In this document: one piece after another, positions 35,075-43,891 of the stretch
Numbering within the stretch: position 1 is the stretch's first letter
Layout of the letters: every line of letters starts with the position of its first letter
NCBI GenBank assembly: GCA_017437125.1
Contig: JAFSBV010000016.1
Location: 1-64,000, forward strand
Source: Bacteroidales bacterium
Lineage (GTDB): Bacteria; Bacteroidota; Bacteroidia; Bacteroidales; UBA932
Length of the DNA stretch: 64,000 nt
Direction of reading: 5' to 3'
Made by a program: the position numbers and the translations under genes
The notes under the pieces: generated by a model
What the model was told of the DNA's origin: nothing
Seen by the model: the letters and a program-made list of their open reading frames with translations, nothing else
Database searches by the model: none

Positions 35075-35832
35075 TCTATAATGAGTTTCTTATACATTCT
35101 TTCAAGTTGTCCCTTGTCTCCGGAGGTCTCCAGCACCATGCTGTATCCGTCATGTCTGATCAATCCCTTATCTTCCATCACTTCGAGAAGATGCCTTGCC
35201 ACGGCAGGCGCAGGATCTATTATCTCTACATCCCTTTCCGGGTAAAGTTCGTCGGACACCTTCTTGATGGTCTCCATGAGGAACGGATAATGCGTACATC
35301 CGAGCACGATCCTGTCAGCTCCTTCGTCCAGCAGAGGTTTCAGGCTTGCCCTTACTATATCTTCTGCTTCAGGACCGGTCGTGATACCCTTCTCGACAGC
35401 TTCCACGAATCCCTGTCCGACATGCTCAACAATCTTTACTCCTTCCGAGAATCTTCCCCTTGTGTTGATATACTTGTCGGCCTTGAGTGTTCCCGCTGTT
35501 GCAAGAACCCCTACAACTCCAGTCCTGGTGCTCATGGCGGCCGGTTTTACTGCCGGTTCCATACCGATGAAGCTGACCTGGAATTCCTCGCGGAGAACTG
35601 ATATGGCGGCAGCGGTGGCTGTATTGCAAGCTACAGTGATTATATCCGCACCGGCATCAAGAAGAAAACTGGTTATCTCCCTTGCCCTGTCGATTATCTG
35701 GTCTTTTGTCTTTTCTCCATAAGGACAATAGGCACTGTCCGAGAAATAAATGTATTTCTCTTCCGGAAGTACCTTGCGTATTTCTTTCAAGACAGACAGG
35801 CCTCCTACGCCTGAATCAAAGATTCCGATCAT
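35071..35832 (-). CDS. murI: glutamate racemase
   Basis: Makes D-glutamate for peptidoglycan precursors. The 253-residue protein starts MIGIFDSGVGGLSVL, with the two catalytic cysteines in TVACNTATAAA (C69) and LGCTHYPFL (near 180), and the SDSAYCPYG motif near 31-39. The length is typical. It lies between the aldo/keto reductase gene (stop/start overlap of one base) and the deacetylase gene (4-base overlap). Confidence 0.96.
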   Translation of the reverse strand: MIGIFDSGVGGLSVLKEIRKVLPEEKYIYFSDSAYCPYGEKTKDQIIDRAREITSFLLDAGADIITVACNTATAAAISVLREEFQVSFIGMEPAVKPAAMSTRTGVVGVLATAGTLKADKYINTRGRFSEGVKIVEHVGQGFVEAVEKGITTGPEAEDIVRASLKPLLDEGADRIVLGCTHYPFLMETIKKVSDELYPERDVEIIDPAPAVARHLLEVMEDKGLIRHDGYSMVLETSGDKGQLERMYKKLIIE

Positions 35833-36833
35833 TATCTGGTCAATTCATTTATCAACGCCTCTTCCTCGGCACTGAAGCATGTGTTTCCGATTGCCTGGAT
35901 GTTACCCTCCAGCTGTCCTACGCTGCTTGCACCTACGATCACAGATGTAACCCTCTTGTCCCTGAGAACCCACGCGAGGGCCATCTGGGCCAGACTCTGT
36001 CCTCTGTCCGAAGCCAGCTGGTCAAGCCTGCGCAGATTTCCGATCATTTCATCGGTCAGCGTGTCCTTCCTGAGGGTGAAGTTACGGGCAGCTCTTGAAT
36101 CATCCGGAATTCCGTTGAGATACCTGTCGGTAAGAAGCCCCTGTGCCAATGGCGAGAATGCTATGAATCCGGATCCGTTGGCATCGGCCTGTTCCAGAAG
36201 TCCTTCATCTTCAGGTATGCGGTGCAGCATATTGTACTTCAACTGGTGGAGCAGACACGGTACGTCATGATCCCTGAGGTATCTGTAGGCATATTCCGCT
36301 GCTTCTGCCGGATAATTCGAGATGCCGGCATATAATGCCTTGCCGCTACGTACGATATCCACGAGTGCCTGCATGGTCTCGTCGAGAGGTGTTTCTGGAT
36401 CGAACCTATGCGAATAGAATATATCCACATATTCGAGGTTCATCCTCCTGAGGCTCTGGTCAAGACTGCTGATGAGATATTTCCGTGAACCGCGGTCTCC
36501 ATACGGACCAGGCCACATGTCATATCCGGCTTTGGTCGAGATGAACAGCTCGTCCCTGTACGGGCGGAGGTCGCTCTGCATTATTTTTCCGAATGTGGAT
36601 TCCGCACTTCCATATGAGGGACCGTAGTTGTTGGCGAGGTCGAAATGGCATATGCCCTTGTCAAAGGCATGAAGAATCATGTCCCTGCTGCGTGACAATG
36701 GGGAAGTGTCTCCGAAATTCTGCCAGAGACCTAATGAAATTTCCGGCAGCATTATGCCGCTTTTTCCGCATCTGCGGTATTTCATGCCGCTTTCATAACG
36801 GTCATCCGCGGCTGAGAATATTGGATTGATCAT
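35832..36833 (-). CDS. aldo/keto reductase (YghZ-like)
   Basis: NADPH-dependent aldo/keto reductase, 333 residues, with the catalytic tetrad regions visible: HFDLANNYGPSYGSAE (Asp and Tyr), ISTKAGYDMWPGPYG (Lys) and FYSHRFDPETPLDET (His). The W-P-G-P-Y-G-D-x-G-S-R segment is characteristic of the YghZ/Gpr L-glyceraldehyde 3-phosphate reductase group. The C-terminal WVLRDKRVTSVIVGAS binds cofactor. It is the first gene of the minus-strand operon, with a promoter at 36855-36862. Physiological substrate uncertain. Confidence 0.92.
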   Translation of the reverse strand: MINPIFSAADDRYESGMKYRRCGKSGIMLPEISLGLWQNFGDTSPLSRSRDMILHAFDKGICHFDLANNYGPSYGSAESTFGKIMQSDLRPYRDELFISTKAGYDMWPGPYGDRGSRKYLISSLDQSLRRMNLEYVDIFYSHRFDPETPLDETMQALVDIVRSGKALYAGISNYPAEAAEYAYRYLRDHDVPCLLHQLKYNMLHRIPEDEGLLEQADANGSGFIAFSPLAQGLLTDRYLNGIPDDSRAARNFTLRKDTLTDEMIGNLRRLDQLASDRGQSLAQMALAWVLRDKRVTSVIVGASSVGQLEGNIQAIGNTCFSAEEEALINELTR

Positions 36834-36854
36834 GGCTTTGAATGATTATTCCTA

Positions 36855-36862
36855 CAAATATA
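36855..36862 (-). promoter_or_regulatory. -7 promoter element of the aldo/keto reductase operon
   Basis: Minus strand TATATTTG, a full consensus match, 22 bases upstream of the gene start. Confidence 0.6.
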
Positions 36863-36874
36863 CTCTTTTTTGCT

Positions 36875-36882
36875 TAATTTTG
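36875..36882 (+). promoter_or_regulatory. -7 promoter element of asnA
   Basis: TAATTTTG matches TAnnTTTG and lies 23 bases upstream of the asnA start, divergent from the reductase promoter. Confidence 0.55.
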
Positions 36883-36904
36883 TGTTTTGATTAATATGTA
36901 AGCT

Positions 36905-37942
36905 ATGTCATTGATTATACCGGAAGGCTACCGCAATGTCCTGGGTGGCGTGGAAAATACGGAAAAGGCGATCAAGGCCGTCAAGGATATGTTTCAGGAC
37001 AACCTGTCTGCTCAGCTGGCCCTGCTCAGGGTGACGGCTCCGATGGTTGTCATGAGCGGCATGGGATTGAATGATGATCTGAACGGTGTCGAGAGCCCTG
37101 TTTCGTTTGCTGTGAAGGATATGTCCGGACGTCATGCAGAAGTCGTGCATTCGCTTGCGAAATGGAAAAGGATGAAGCTTGCCCAGATGGCCGTGGAGCC
37201 TGGACGAGGAATATATACTGATATGAACGCTCTCCGTCCGGAGGAGGACCTGGATAACATACATTCCATTTATGTGGATCAGTGGGACTGGGAGAAGGTC
37301 ATCACAAGGGATCAGCGTAATCTCGATTTCCTCAAGAGGACGGTCAGGAGGATATATGAAGCGATCAAGGTCACTGAGAACAAGCTGTATGTGGAATTCC
37401 CTCAGATAGAGCCGATGCTTCCGGATGAAATATTCTTCATTCATTCGGAGGATCTTCTTCGGATGTATCCGGAGATGTCTCCAAAGGAGCGTGAAAATGC
37501 CGTGACGAAGGAACATAAGGCAGTCTTTATCATAGGAATAGGCGGAGAGCTGTCGGACGGTGTGCCTCATGACGGAAGATCTGCTGACTATGACGACTGG
37601 ACTACAATGAACGAGGACGGTTATGCCGGCCTTAACGGAGATCTTCTTTTGTGGAATCCGGTGCTCGAAATGGCTTTTGAGGTGTCCAGCATGGGCATAC
37701 GTGTCGATGAGGAAGCGCTTCGCAGGCAGCTTGAACTTAAAGGAGAGAACCACAAGGCAGGCCTTCTGTATCACAGGATGCTCTTGGAGGGAAGGCTTCC
37801 ATATACGATCGGAGGCGGAATAGGACAGTCACGTCTGTGCATGTTCCTTCTGAGGAAAGCCCATATCGGTGAGATACAGAGCAGCATCTGGCCGGATGAA
37901 ATGTGCCGACGATGCCATGAGGCCGGAATTGACCTTGTCTGA
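36905..37942 (+). CDS. asnA: aspartate--ammonia ligase
   Basis: Ammonia-dependent asparagine synthetase, a class II synthetase-like enzyme that uses ATP. The 345-residue protein has the conserved APMVVMSGMGLNDDLNG opening, VHSLAKWKRMKL, the MNALRPEEDLDNIHSIYVDQ segment, and C-terminal GGGIGQSRLCMFLLRKAHIGE. The length is typical. It appears monocistronic, followed by a prfB promoter. Confidence 0.96.
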   Translation: MSLIIPEGYRNVLGGVENTEKAIKAVKDMFQDNLSAQLALLRVTAPMVVMSGMGLNDDLNGVESPVSFAVKDMSGRHAEVVHSLAKWKRMKLAQMAVEPGRGIYTDMNALRPEEDLDNIHSIYVDQWDWEKVITRDQRNLDFLKRTVRRIYEAIKVTENKLYVEFPQIEPMLPDEIFFIHSEDLLRMYPEMSPKERENAVTKEHKAVFIIGIGGELSDGVPHDGRSADYDDWTTMNEDGYAGLNGDLLLWNPVLEMAFEVSSMGIRVDEEALRRQLELKGENHKAGLLYHRMLLEGRLPYTIGGGIGQSRLCMFLLRKAHIGEIQSSIWPDEMCRRCHEAGIDLV

Positions 37943-37957
37943 GGTAAACTGTTTATG

Positions 37958-37988
37958 TTGTCGAGGTTATAAAAAATCATTATATTTG
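37958..37988 (+). promoter_or_regulatory. promoter of prfB
   Basis: TTG at 37958-37960, a 20-base spacer and TATATTTG at 37981-37988 are a full consensus match, 25 bases before the prfB start. Confidence 0.75.
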
Positions 37989-38013
37989 CGTGATTTAAGA
38001 ATTTGCTTTACGG

Positions 38014-39120
38014 ATGATAAGTTTAGAACAGATAAAGGCTTTGCAGCAGCGTGTCGAAACGCTGGGAAGATGCATAAATGTGGATGAGAAACGTGCTGAT
38101 GTCGCACAGAGGCAGGAAAGGACGCTGGCAGCTGATTTCTGGGATGATCCTAAGGAGGCGGAAAAGTTCCTGAAGGAAATGGCGGGAGTGAAGTTCTGGG
38201 TGACCGGATTCGATAAGGTCGCAGCTTCTGCGGAAGACCTGAATGTTCTGTATGACTTTGCTAAGGAAAGCGTCGATGGAGCTGAGAATGAGGAGACAGC
38301 AGAAGTTGAGGAGCTTGCTCAGGCATATAAAGATGCGATGGAAGAGCTGGAAGCTCTGGAACTTCGTAACATGCTCGGAGAGGAAGGTGACAATCTCGGA
38401 GCTGTCCTTACCATAAATTCCGGAGCAGGAGGAACTGAGGCGAATGACTGGTCTGCCATGCTTATGCGTATGTATGTGCGCTGGGCTGAACGTAACGGAT
38501 ATAAGGTGACGATCACAGATGAACTTGAAGGTGAGGATGCCGGAATAAAGTCTGTGACAATGCAGGTCGAGGGCGACTATGCCTTCGGATATCTCAAGGC
38601 TGAAAGCGGTGTGCATCGTCTCGTGCGCATATCTCCTTTTAATGCCCAGGGAAAGCGCCAGACCACCTTTTCTTCAGTTTTCGTATATCCTCTGGTGGAT
38701 GATTCGATCGAGATAGAGATAAACCCTGGCGATCTGGAATGGGACACATACCGTTCAAGCGGTGCCGGCGGACAGAATGTGAACAAAGTAGAGACCGGAG
38801 TACGTGTAAGGCATATTCCTTCGGGAATCGTTGTAGAGAACACGGAGACACGTTCACAGCTGGACAACAGGCAGAACGCTCTCCGAATTCTGAAGTCTCG
38901 TCTCTATGACATAGAACTCAAGAAGCGTCAGGAGAAGCAGGCAGAGCTTGAGGGGCAGAAGAAGAAGATCGAATGGGGCTCGCAGATCCGAAGCTATGTC
39001 CTGCATCCGTACAAGATGGTCAAGGATCTTCGCACAGGACATGAGACCTCCGACACCCAGGGCGTCCTTGACGGTGATCTCAACGACTTCATGAAGGTAT
39101 TTCTTATGGGAAACAACTAA
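38014..39120 (+). CDS. prfB: peptide chain release factor 2
   Basis: RF2 recognises UGA and UAA stops and triggers peptide release. The 368-residue protein has the SPF tripeptide ([15 protein letters not shown]) for stop recognition and the GGQ motif ([20 protein letters not shown]) that enters the peptidyl-transferase centre. The gene is open in a single frame from ATG to stop: around codon 24 ([10 protein letters not shown]), where many bacteria have a CUU-UGA programmed +1 frameshift, the reading frame is continuous. It has its own promoter. Confidence 0.97.
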   Translation: MISLEQIKALQQRVETLGRCINVDEKRADVAQRQERTLAADFWDDPKEAEKFLKEMAGVKFWVTGFDKVAASAEDLNVLYDFAKESVDGAENEETAEVEELAQAYKDAMEELEALELRNMLGEEGDNLGAVLTINSGAGGTEANDWSAMLMRMYVRWAERNGYKVTITDELEGEDAGIKSVTMQVEGDYAFGYLKAESGVHRLVRISPFNAQGKRQTTFSSVFVYPLVDDSIEIEINPGDLEWDTYRSSGAGGQNVNKVETGVRVRHIPSGIVVENTETRSQLDNRQNALRILKSRLYDIELKKRQEKQAELEGQKKKIEWGSQIRSYVLHPYKMVKDLRTGHETSDTQGVLDGDLNDFMKVFLMGNN

Positions 39121-39134
39121 TTATCATAATTATA

Positions 39135-40754
39135 ATGGAATTCAAATACGCACCGATGTTTCAGCTTGGCGAGGACAAGACTGAATACTACAAGATCCCT
39201 GGATCAGAGCAGTATGTAAGCACTGGCGAATTCGAGGGACATGAGATTCTCAAAGTGGCTAAGGAAGGCCTTACAGTGCTGTCAAACACTGCTTTCCGTG
39301 ATGTTTCATTCATGCTTCGTCCGGAGCACAATGAGATGGTGGCGAAGATTCTCCACGATCCTGAAGCTTCAGAGAACGACAAGTATGTGGCTCTTACTTT
39401 CCTGAGGAATGCAGAGGTGGCATGCAAGGGCAAGCTTCCTTTCTGCCAGGATACAGGTACAGCCATCATCCATGGCGAGAAGGGTCAGCAGGTATGGACC
39501 GGTTACGATGACGAAGAAGCTCTTTCTCTCGGAGTCTATAAGACATATACCGAGGAGAATCTCCGTTATTCGCAGAACGCTCCTCTTACAATGTATGATG
39601 AGGTCAATACAAAGTGCAACCTTCCTGCACAGATCGACATCGAGGCGACTCATGGTGCAGAATATCATTTCCTTTGCGTTACAAAGGGCGGCGGATCTGC
39701 AAATAAGACATATCTCTATCAGGAGACAAAGGCTATCCTCAATCCTCAGACCCTCGTTCCGTTCCTCGTAGCAAAGATGAAGACTCTCGGAACTGCTGCA
39801 TGTCCTCCATATCATATCGCATTCGTGATCGGTGGTACTTCAGCTGAGAGAAACCTTCTCACAGTGAAGCTCGCTTCATGCAAATACTACGATAACCTTC
39901 CTACAACAGGTGACGAGACAGGACGCGCATTCCGCGACATCGAGCTCGAGAAACTCGTTCTCGAGGAGGCTCACAAGATCGGCCTCGGTGCTCAGTTCGG
40001 CGGTAAGTATTTCGCTCATGACGTGCGCATCATCAGACTTCCACGCCACGGTGCAAGCTGCCCTGTAGGTCTCGGTGTAAGCTGCTCGGCTGACCGTAAC
40101 ATCAAGGCAAAGATCAACAAGGACGGTATCTGGATTGAGAAGCTCGACGACAATCCTGCACGTCTCATTCCTGAGGAACTCCGTCAGGCAGGCGAGGGCG
40201 AGGCTGTGAAGATCAACCTTGACCAGCCTATGGCGGATATCCTTGCAGAACTTACAAAATACCCTGTGTCAACACGTCTCAGCCTTAACGGAACAATCAT
40301 CGTAGGCCGTGACATCGCTCATGCAAAGATCAAGGAGCGTCTTGACAGGGGAGAGGAGATGCCTCAGTATCTCAAGGATCATCCTATCTACTATGCCGGT
40401 CCTGCAAAGACTCCTGCAGGTATGCCTTGCGGCTCTATGGGCCCTACAACAGCAGGCCGTATGGACTCATATGTCGATCTTTTCCAGAGCCATGGCGGCA
40501 GCATGATTATGCTCGCTAAGGGTAACAGAAGCCAGCAGGTGACTGACGCATGCCACAAGTATGGCGGATTCTACCTCGGCTCTATCGGCGGTCCTGCAGC
40601 AATCCTTGCTCAGAACAACATCAAGAGCATCGAGTGCGTAGAGTACCCTGAGCTCGGAATGGAGGCTATCTGGAAGATCCGCGTCGAGGACTTCCCTGCA
40701 TTCATCCTCGTTGATGACAAGGGTAACGACTTCTTCAAGAAGCTCGGGCTCTAA
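39135..40754 (+). CDS. fumarate hydratase class I
   Basis: Iron-sulfur fumarase (or closely related dehydratase) interconverting fumarate and malate, 539 residues, with the alpha and beta parts fused as in FumA/FumB. The three cluster cysteines are expected in [11 protein letters not shown] (near 105), [14 protein letters not shown] (near 310) and the N-terminal-half/central region, and the beta part has [16 protein letters not shown] with [18 protein letters not shown]. Oxygen-sensitive class I enzymes suit an anaerobic gut organism. It starts 14 bases after prfB and may be cotranscribed with it. Confidence 0.95.
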   Translation: MEFKYAPMFQLGEDKTEYYKIPGSEQYVSTGEFEGHEILKVAKEGLTVLSNTAFRDVSFMLRPEHNEMVAKILHDPEASENDKYVALTFLRNAEVACKGKLPFCQDTGTAIIHGEKGQQVWTGYDDEEALSLGVYKTYTEENLRYSQNAPLTMYDEVNTKCNLPAQIDIEATHGAEYHFLCVTKGGGSANKTYLYQETKAILNPQTLVPFLVAKMKTLGTAACPPYHIAFVIGGTSAERNLLTVKLASCKYYDNLPTTGDETGRAFRDIELEKLVLEEAHKIGLGAQFGGKYFAHDVRIIRLPRHGASCPVGLGVSCSADRNIKAKINKDGIWIEKLDDNPARLIPEELRQAGEGEAVKINLDQPMADILAELTKYPVSTRLSLNGTIIVGRDIAHAKIKERLDRGEEMPQYLKDHPIYYAGPAKTPAGMPCGSMGPTTAGRMDSYVDLFQSHGGSMIMLAKGNRSQQVTDACHKYGGFYLGSIGGPAAILAQNNIKSIECVEYPELGMEAIWKIRVEDFPAFILVDDKGNDFFKKLGL

Positions 40755-40764
40755 CCGATCCTGA

Positions 40765-40950
40765 CATAAAAGCAGTACTGCACTTTCTGAAACTGTATCC
40801 CTCCCACTCTTGCGGAGCGGGCCCAGCCCGGCGGGCTAAAGCCCTGCTGCTCAGGCACGAATGTCCACAGGACATTCTCTAAAGGCCTTCGCGACCGTTC
40901 ACAAGGCTACGGGCGGCCATGGTTTCAGAAAGTGCAGTACTGCTTTTATG
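40765..40950. mobile_element. 186-base element with perfect 29-base terminal inverted repeats (MITE-like)
   Basis: Arms 40765-40793 and 40922-40950 are exact reverse complements (starting CATAAAAGCAGTACTGCACT). Each arm contains the self-palindrome GCAGTACTGC. The 128-base interior is GC-richer and holds two more palindromes, 40825-40837 (AGCCC/GGGCT) and 40860-40876 (AATGTCC/GGACATT). It contains no ORF. No target-site duplication is obvious. It lies between the fumarase gene and the promoter of the BACON operon, so it could also act as a terminator-like structured RNA. Confidence 0.6.
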
Positions 40951-40993
40951 TTGTAATCAATGCTTGGGCGTATATTAATTCATTATAAATCAT

Positions 40994-41001
40994 TATATTT
41001 G
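40994..41001 (+). promoter_or_regulatory. -7 promoter element of the BACON-M64-GH2 operon
   Basis: TATATTTG, full consensus, 53 bases upstream of the first operon gene; no good -33 TTG at the right distance. Confidence 0.55.
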
Positions 41002-41054
41002 CGAAAGTCTCTTTGTAAATCAAGAATCCCGTTGATTCTATAACTTAAAGTGTT

Positions 41055-43880
41055 ATGAAAAAGTTGTTCACTTTCTTTATGACCTTGCTCCTGATATTCG
41101 GATGCGAGGAGGTTCAGCCTGCCCCGGAGGCGATGATCACCTTTGATTCAGAGCAGCAGACTGATATTTCAATTCCGTCTGATGGCGAAACATTTGATGT
41201 GTGTTTTACATCTGCTCTGGATTGGACAGCCGAGATTGTCTATATCTCAGGTGGAGAAGGCTGGGCAAGCATGAATCTTACAAGCGGAAAAGGTGGTTAT
41301 TCCATTGCCCGTCTGAAGGTCAATGTACAGAAGAACAGTGAATCGGAGCCCCGTTCGGCAAAAGTGGTTATAACTTCAGAAACAAAGAAAGCGACTGTCT
41401 CGTTCACTCAGGAGGGCCATAAGGGACTTCTCCCGGGACCGGATAAGGATCTCGTGTTCAGACTCACGGAAAAGTCTGCAGAAGTGCCGGCAGAAGGAGG
41501 TACTGTAAAGGTGACAGTCGAATACAATGTCGATTATGAATGCAAGGTTGCAGTTGACTGGATCAGGGAGGTAGAATCCAGATCATATGACCAAAAGGTT
41601 CATGTCTTCGAAGTCCAGCCAAACGATAGCGAAGAACCAAGAAATACAACCATTTCTTTCTGCGGCAACGGCACATGCATACCGTTCATGATTGAACAGA
41701 CCGGATGTCCGCCTAAGCCTTATCTTGAGATAGAATCTGAGAGTTTTTCAGTATCTGCTGAAGGAACAGCCGAGCCGTTGAGTCTTAATGTCACTTCAAA
41801 TGTGGCATGGTCCGTAGAATGTGCTTCTGACTGGATTTCAATAGATCCAGCATCAGGAGAAGGGGACGGAACTGTAATAATCAATGTGGGAGAGAATGAC
41901 AATACCGGATCACGAAGTGCATCCGTAAAGGTCGCGAGTGCAGACGGAAACATTTCACGCACATTGGTGATTTTGCAGGAAGCTGCACCGAAGGTGTTCG
42001 AATTGTCAGACGGTTATGCCGATGTAGGACCGGAAGCGGGGACTATAAATATCACGGTCCGTTATAATGTGGACTATAGGTGTGATGTCAGTGTCGGCTG
42101 GATCAGGGAAGTCACATCTAAAACTGTCAGTGAAAAGGTTCATACCTTTGAAATCCTGCCAAATGAGAGCGAAGAACCACGTTCAGGATTGATTTCTTTC
42201 ATAAGTGACGGAGAAACCATAGACTTCAGAGTCAATCAGAACGGATATGCCCCAGAACCTTATCTTAATTTGAGCACTCACGGATTGACGATAGAGGATG
42301 GATCAAGTGTTTCGCTTAAAGTAATTGTATCTTCAAATGTATCATGGTGTGTTGAAAATAATATTGACTGGTTGACCGTCGATCCTATGTCAGGAAACGG
42401 AGACGGATACTTTATGGTCAATGTCGCTGAAAATGATACTGCAGAATATAGGGAAGGTTCATTTACAATCGGAACGACAGATGGGTATCAATCATATAGA
42501 TTCTCTGTTAATCAAGGAACTGATGTACCTTTAGAACCTGAAGAAGATGTCTTTAAGCTTTCAGCTCAGTCCGTGGAGGTAGAGGCGGAAGGAGGCAAGG
42601 CTGAAGTGACTGTGACATCGAATGTGGAATATAAGTATGAACTCACTGTCGATTGGATCAAGGAGGTGACGACCAAGGCTGCAGATGAATATGTGCATAC
42701 ATTTGAAGTCATGCCAAATGAGACTTCTGAAGAGAGACGTACTGTCATTTCTTTCTGTGGAAACGACAATTGTCTGCCGTTCACCATCATTCAGAAAGGA
42801 AAGCAGATAGATGAGTGGCTGGAGGTCGATATGAAATCAATATCAGTAGAGTTCACAGGAACAGATACTCCTATAAAGGTGAATGTCACATCTAATGTAC
42901 GCTGGAGAGTGGAGAGTGATGCTGACTGGTGTGTCGTGACGCCGACATCTGGAGAAAATGAAGGCACTTTCGAAGTAAGCATCTCAGAAAGCACATCTTC
43001 TTCACCCAGAATGGCCAATATCACAGTTTCTTCTTCAAATGAAGTAGTTTCACGTGAAATCTCAGTCATTCAGGCTCCTGTCTCATCAGAGACTGATGAT
43101 GACAGCTGGGTAAAGGAAGAATTCGTCCACAGATCTCTTGTCATGAGGTTTACTGCAGACTGGTGCGGCTATTGTCCGATCATGGCGACAGCCGTCCATA
43201 TGGCACAGGAGTCACTTCCAGATAAGATTGAAGCTCTAAGTGTTCACGGTGGCGGAAGCGGACTTGCCTCCAAAGCTTCAGAAGCCCTTACAAGACATTA
43301 TGGAATAGAAGCTTTCCCTACAGGGCTGATAAATGGTATGACTCAGATTCAGAATAATGAGCCATCGGTAACAGCTGAAAGGATTATCAATGCTGTAAAT
43401 GAAACAGAGGCCAAATATGAAACGCTTACTGGAGCAAGCTGGACTTCATCAGTGGACGGAAGTCAGATCGTTCTGAACCTGTCTCTGTATATGAAGAAAT
43501 CAGGTTCCTATAAGGTTACGGCATTGCTGGTAGAAGATGGAATCATCGGATATCAGGCAGACTACACTAACGGCTCTTCGGAAAATTATGAGCATAACGG
43601 AGTCATCCGTTCTGCATTTACCGAGGCGGCCGGAGATGAATTCACCCAGCTTGAAGACGGACAGAAGAAGGACTTCAACTATTCAATGAGTATCCCTTAC
43701 GGATGTAATGAGGACAATCTGAAGATCGTCGTATATGTGCAGAAACATGACGGAAGTACATATTATATCGATAACGCAGCCTCTGCGGCAGTAGGAGAGA
43801 CAAAGATGCTCGCTGTCAAATCAGGAAACTGGGGCAGCGGAAATGAGGGAATCACCCCTGGTGACGATATAATCCTTTAA
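41055..43880 (+). CDS. multi-BACON lipoprotein with C-terminal thioredoxin/Omp28 domain
   Basis: A 941-residue surface or periplasmic lipoprotein (lipobox LIFGC). Residues about 25-680 are a chain of some seven immunoglobulin-like BACON-type repeats of two alternating kinds: one with V-T-S-N-V-x-W-x-V-E and GDGT/GTFEVSISE strands, the other with Y-N-V-D-Y-x-C-x-V and W-I-R/K-E-V. BACON domains are associated with carbohydrate or mucin binding. From about 690 a thioredoxin-like fold with C-G-Y-C (FTADWCGYCPIMATAVHMAQ, near 703-706) and the Omp28-type C-terminal region follow. It heads an operon with two M64 peptidases and a GH2 enzyme (11-base gap). Confidence 0.85.
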   Translation: MKKLFTFFMTLLLIFGCEEVQPAPEAMITFDSEQQTDISIPSDGETFDVCFTSALDWTAEIVYISGGEGWASMNLTSGKGGYSIARLKVNVQKNSESEPRSAKVVITSETKKATVSFTQEGHKGLLPGPDKDLVFRLTEKSAEVPAEGGTVKVTVEYNVDYECKVAVDWIREVESRSYDQKVHVFEVQPNDSEEPRNTTISFCGNGTCIPFMIEQTGCPPKPYLEIESESFSVSAEGTAEPLSLNVTSNVAWSVECASDWISIDPASGEGDGTVIINVGENDNTGSRSASVKVASADGNISRTLVILQEAAPKVFELSDGYADVGPEAGTINITVRYNVDYRCDVSVGWIREVTSKTVSEKVHTFEILPNESEEPRSGLISFISDGETIDFRVNQNGYAPEPYLNLSTHGLTIEDGSSVSLKVIVSSNVSWCVENNIDWLTVDPMSGNGDGYFMVNVAENDTAEYREGSFTIGTTDGYQSYRFSVNQGTDVPLEPEEDVFKLSAQSVEVEAEGGKAEVTVTSNVEYKYELTVDWIKEVTTKAADEYVHTFEVMPNETSEERRTVISFCGNDNCLPFTIIQKGKQIDEWLEVDMKSISVEFTGTDTPIKVNVTSNVRWRVESDADWCVVTPTSGENEGTFEVSISESTSSSPRMANITVSSSNEVVSREISVIQAPVSSETDDDSWVKEEFVHRSLVMRFTADWCGYCPIMATAVHMAQESLPDKIEALSVHGGGSGLASKASEALTRHYGIEAFPTGLINGMTQIQNNEPSVTAERIINAVNETEAKYETLTGASWTSSVDGSQIVLNLSLYMKKSGSYKVTALLVEDGIIGYQADYTNGSSENYEHNGVIRSAFTEAAGDEFTQLEDGQKKDFNYSMSIPYGCNEDNLKIVVYVQKHDGSTYYIDNAASAAVGETKMLAVKSGNWGSGNEGITPGDDIIL

Positions 43881-43891
43881 AACACGATGTC

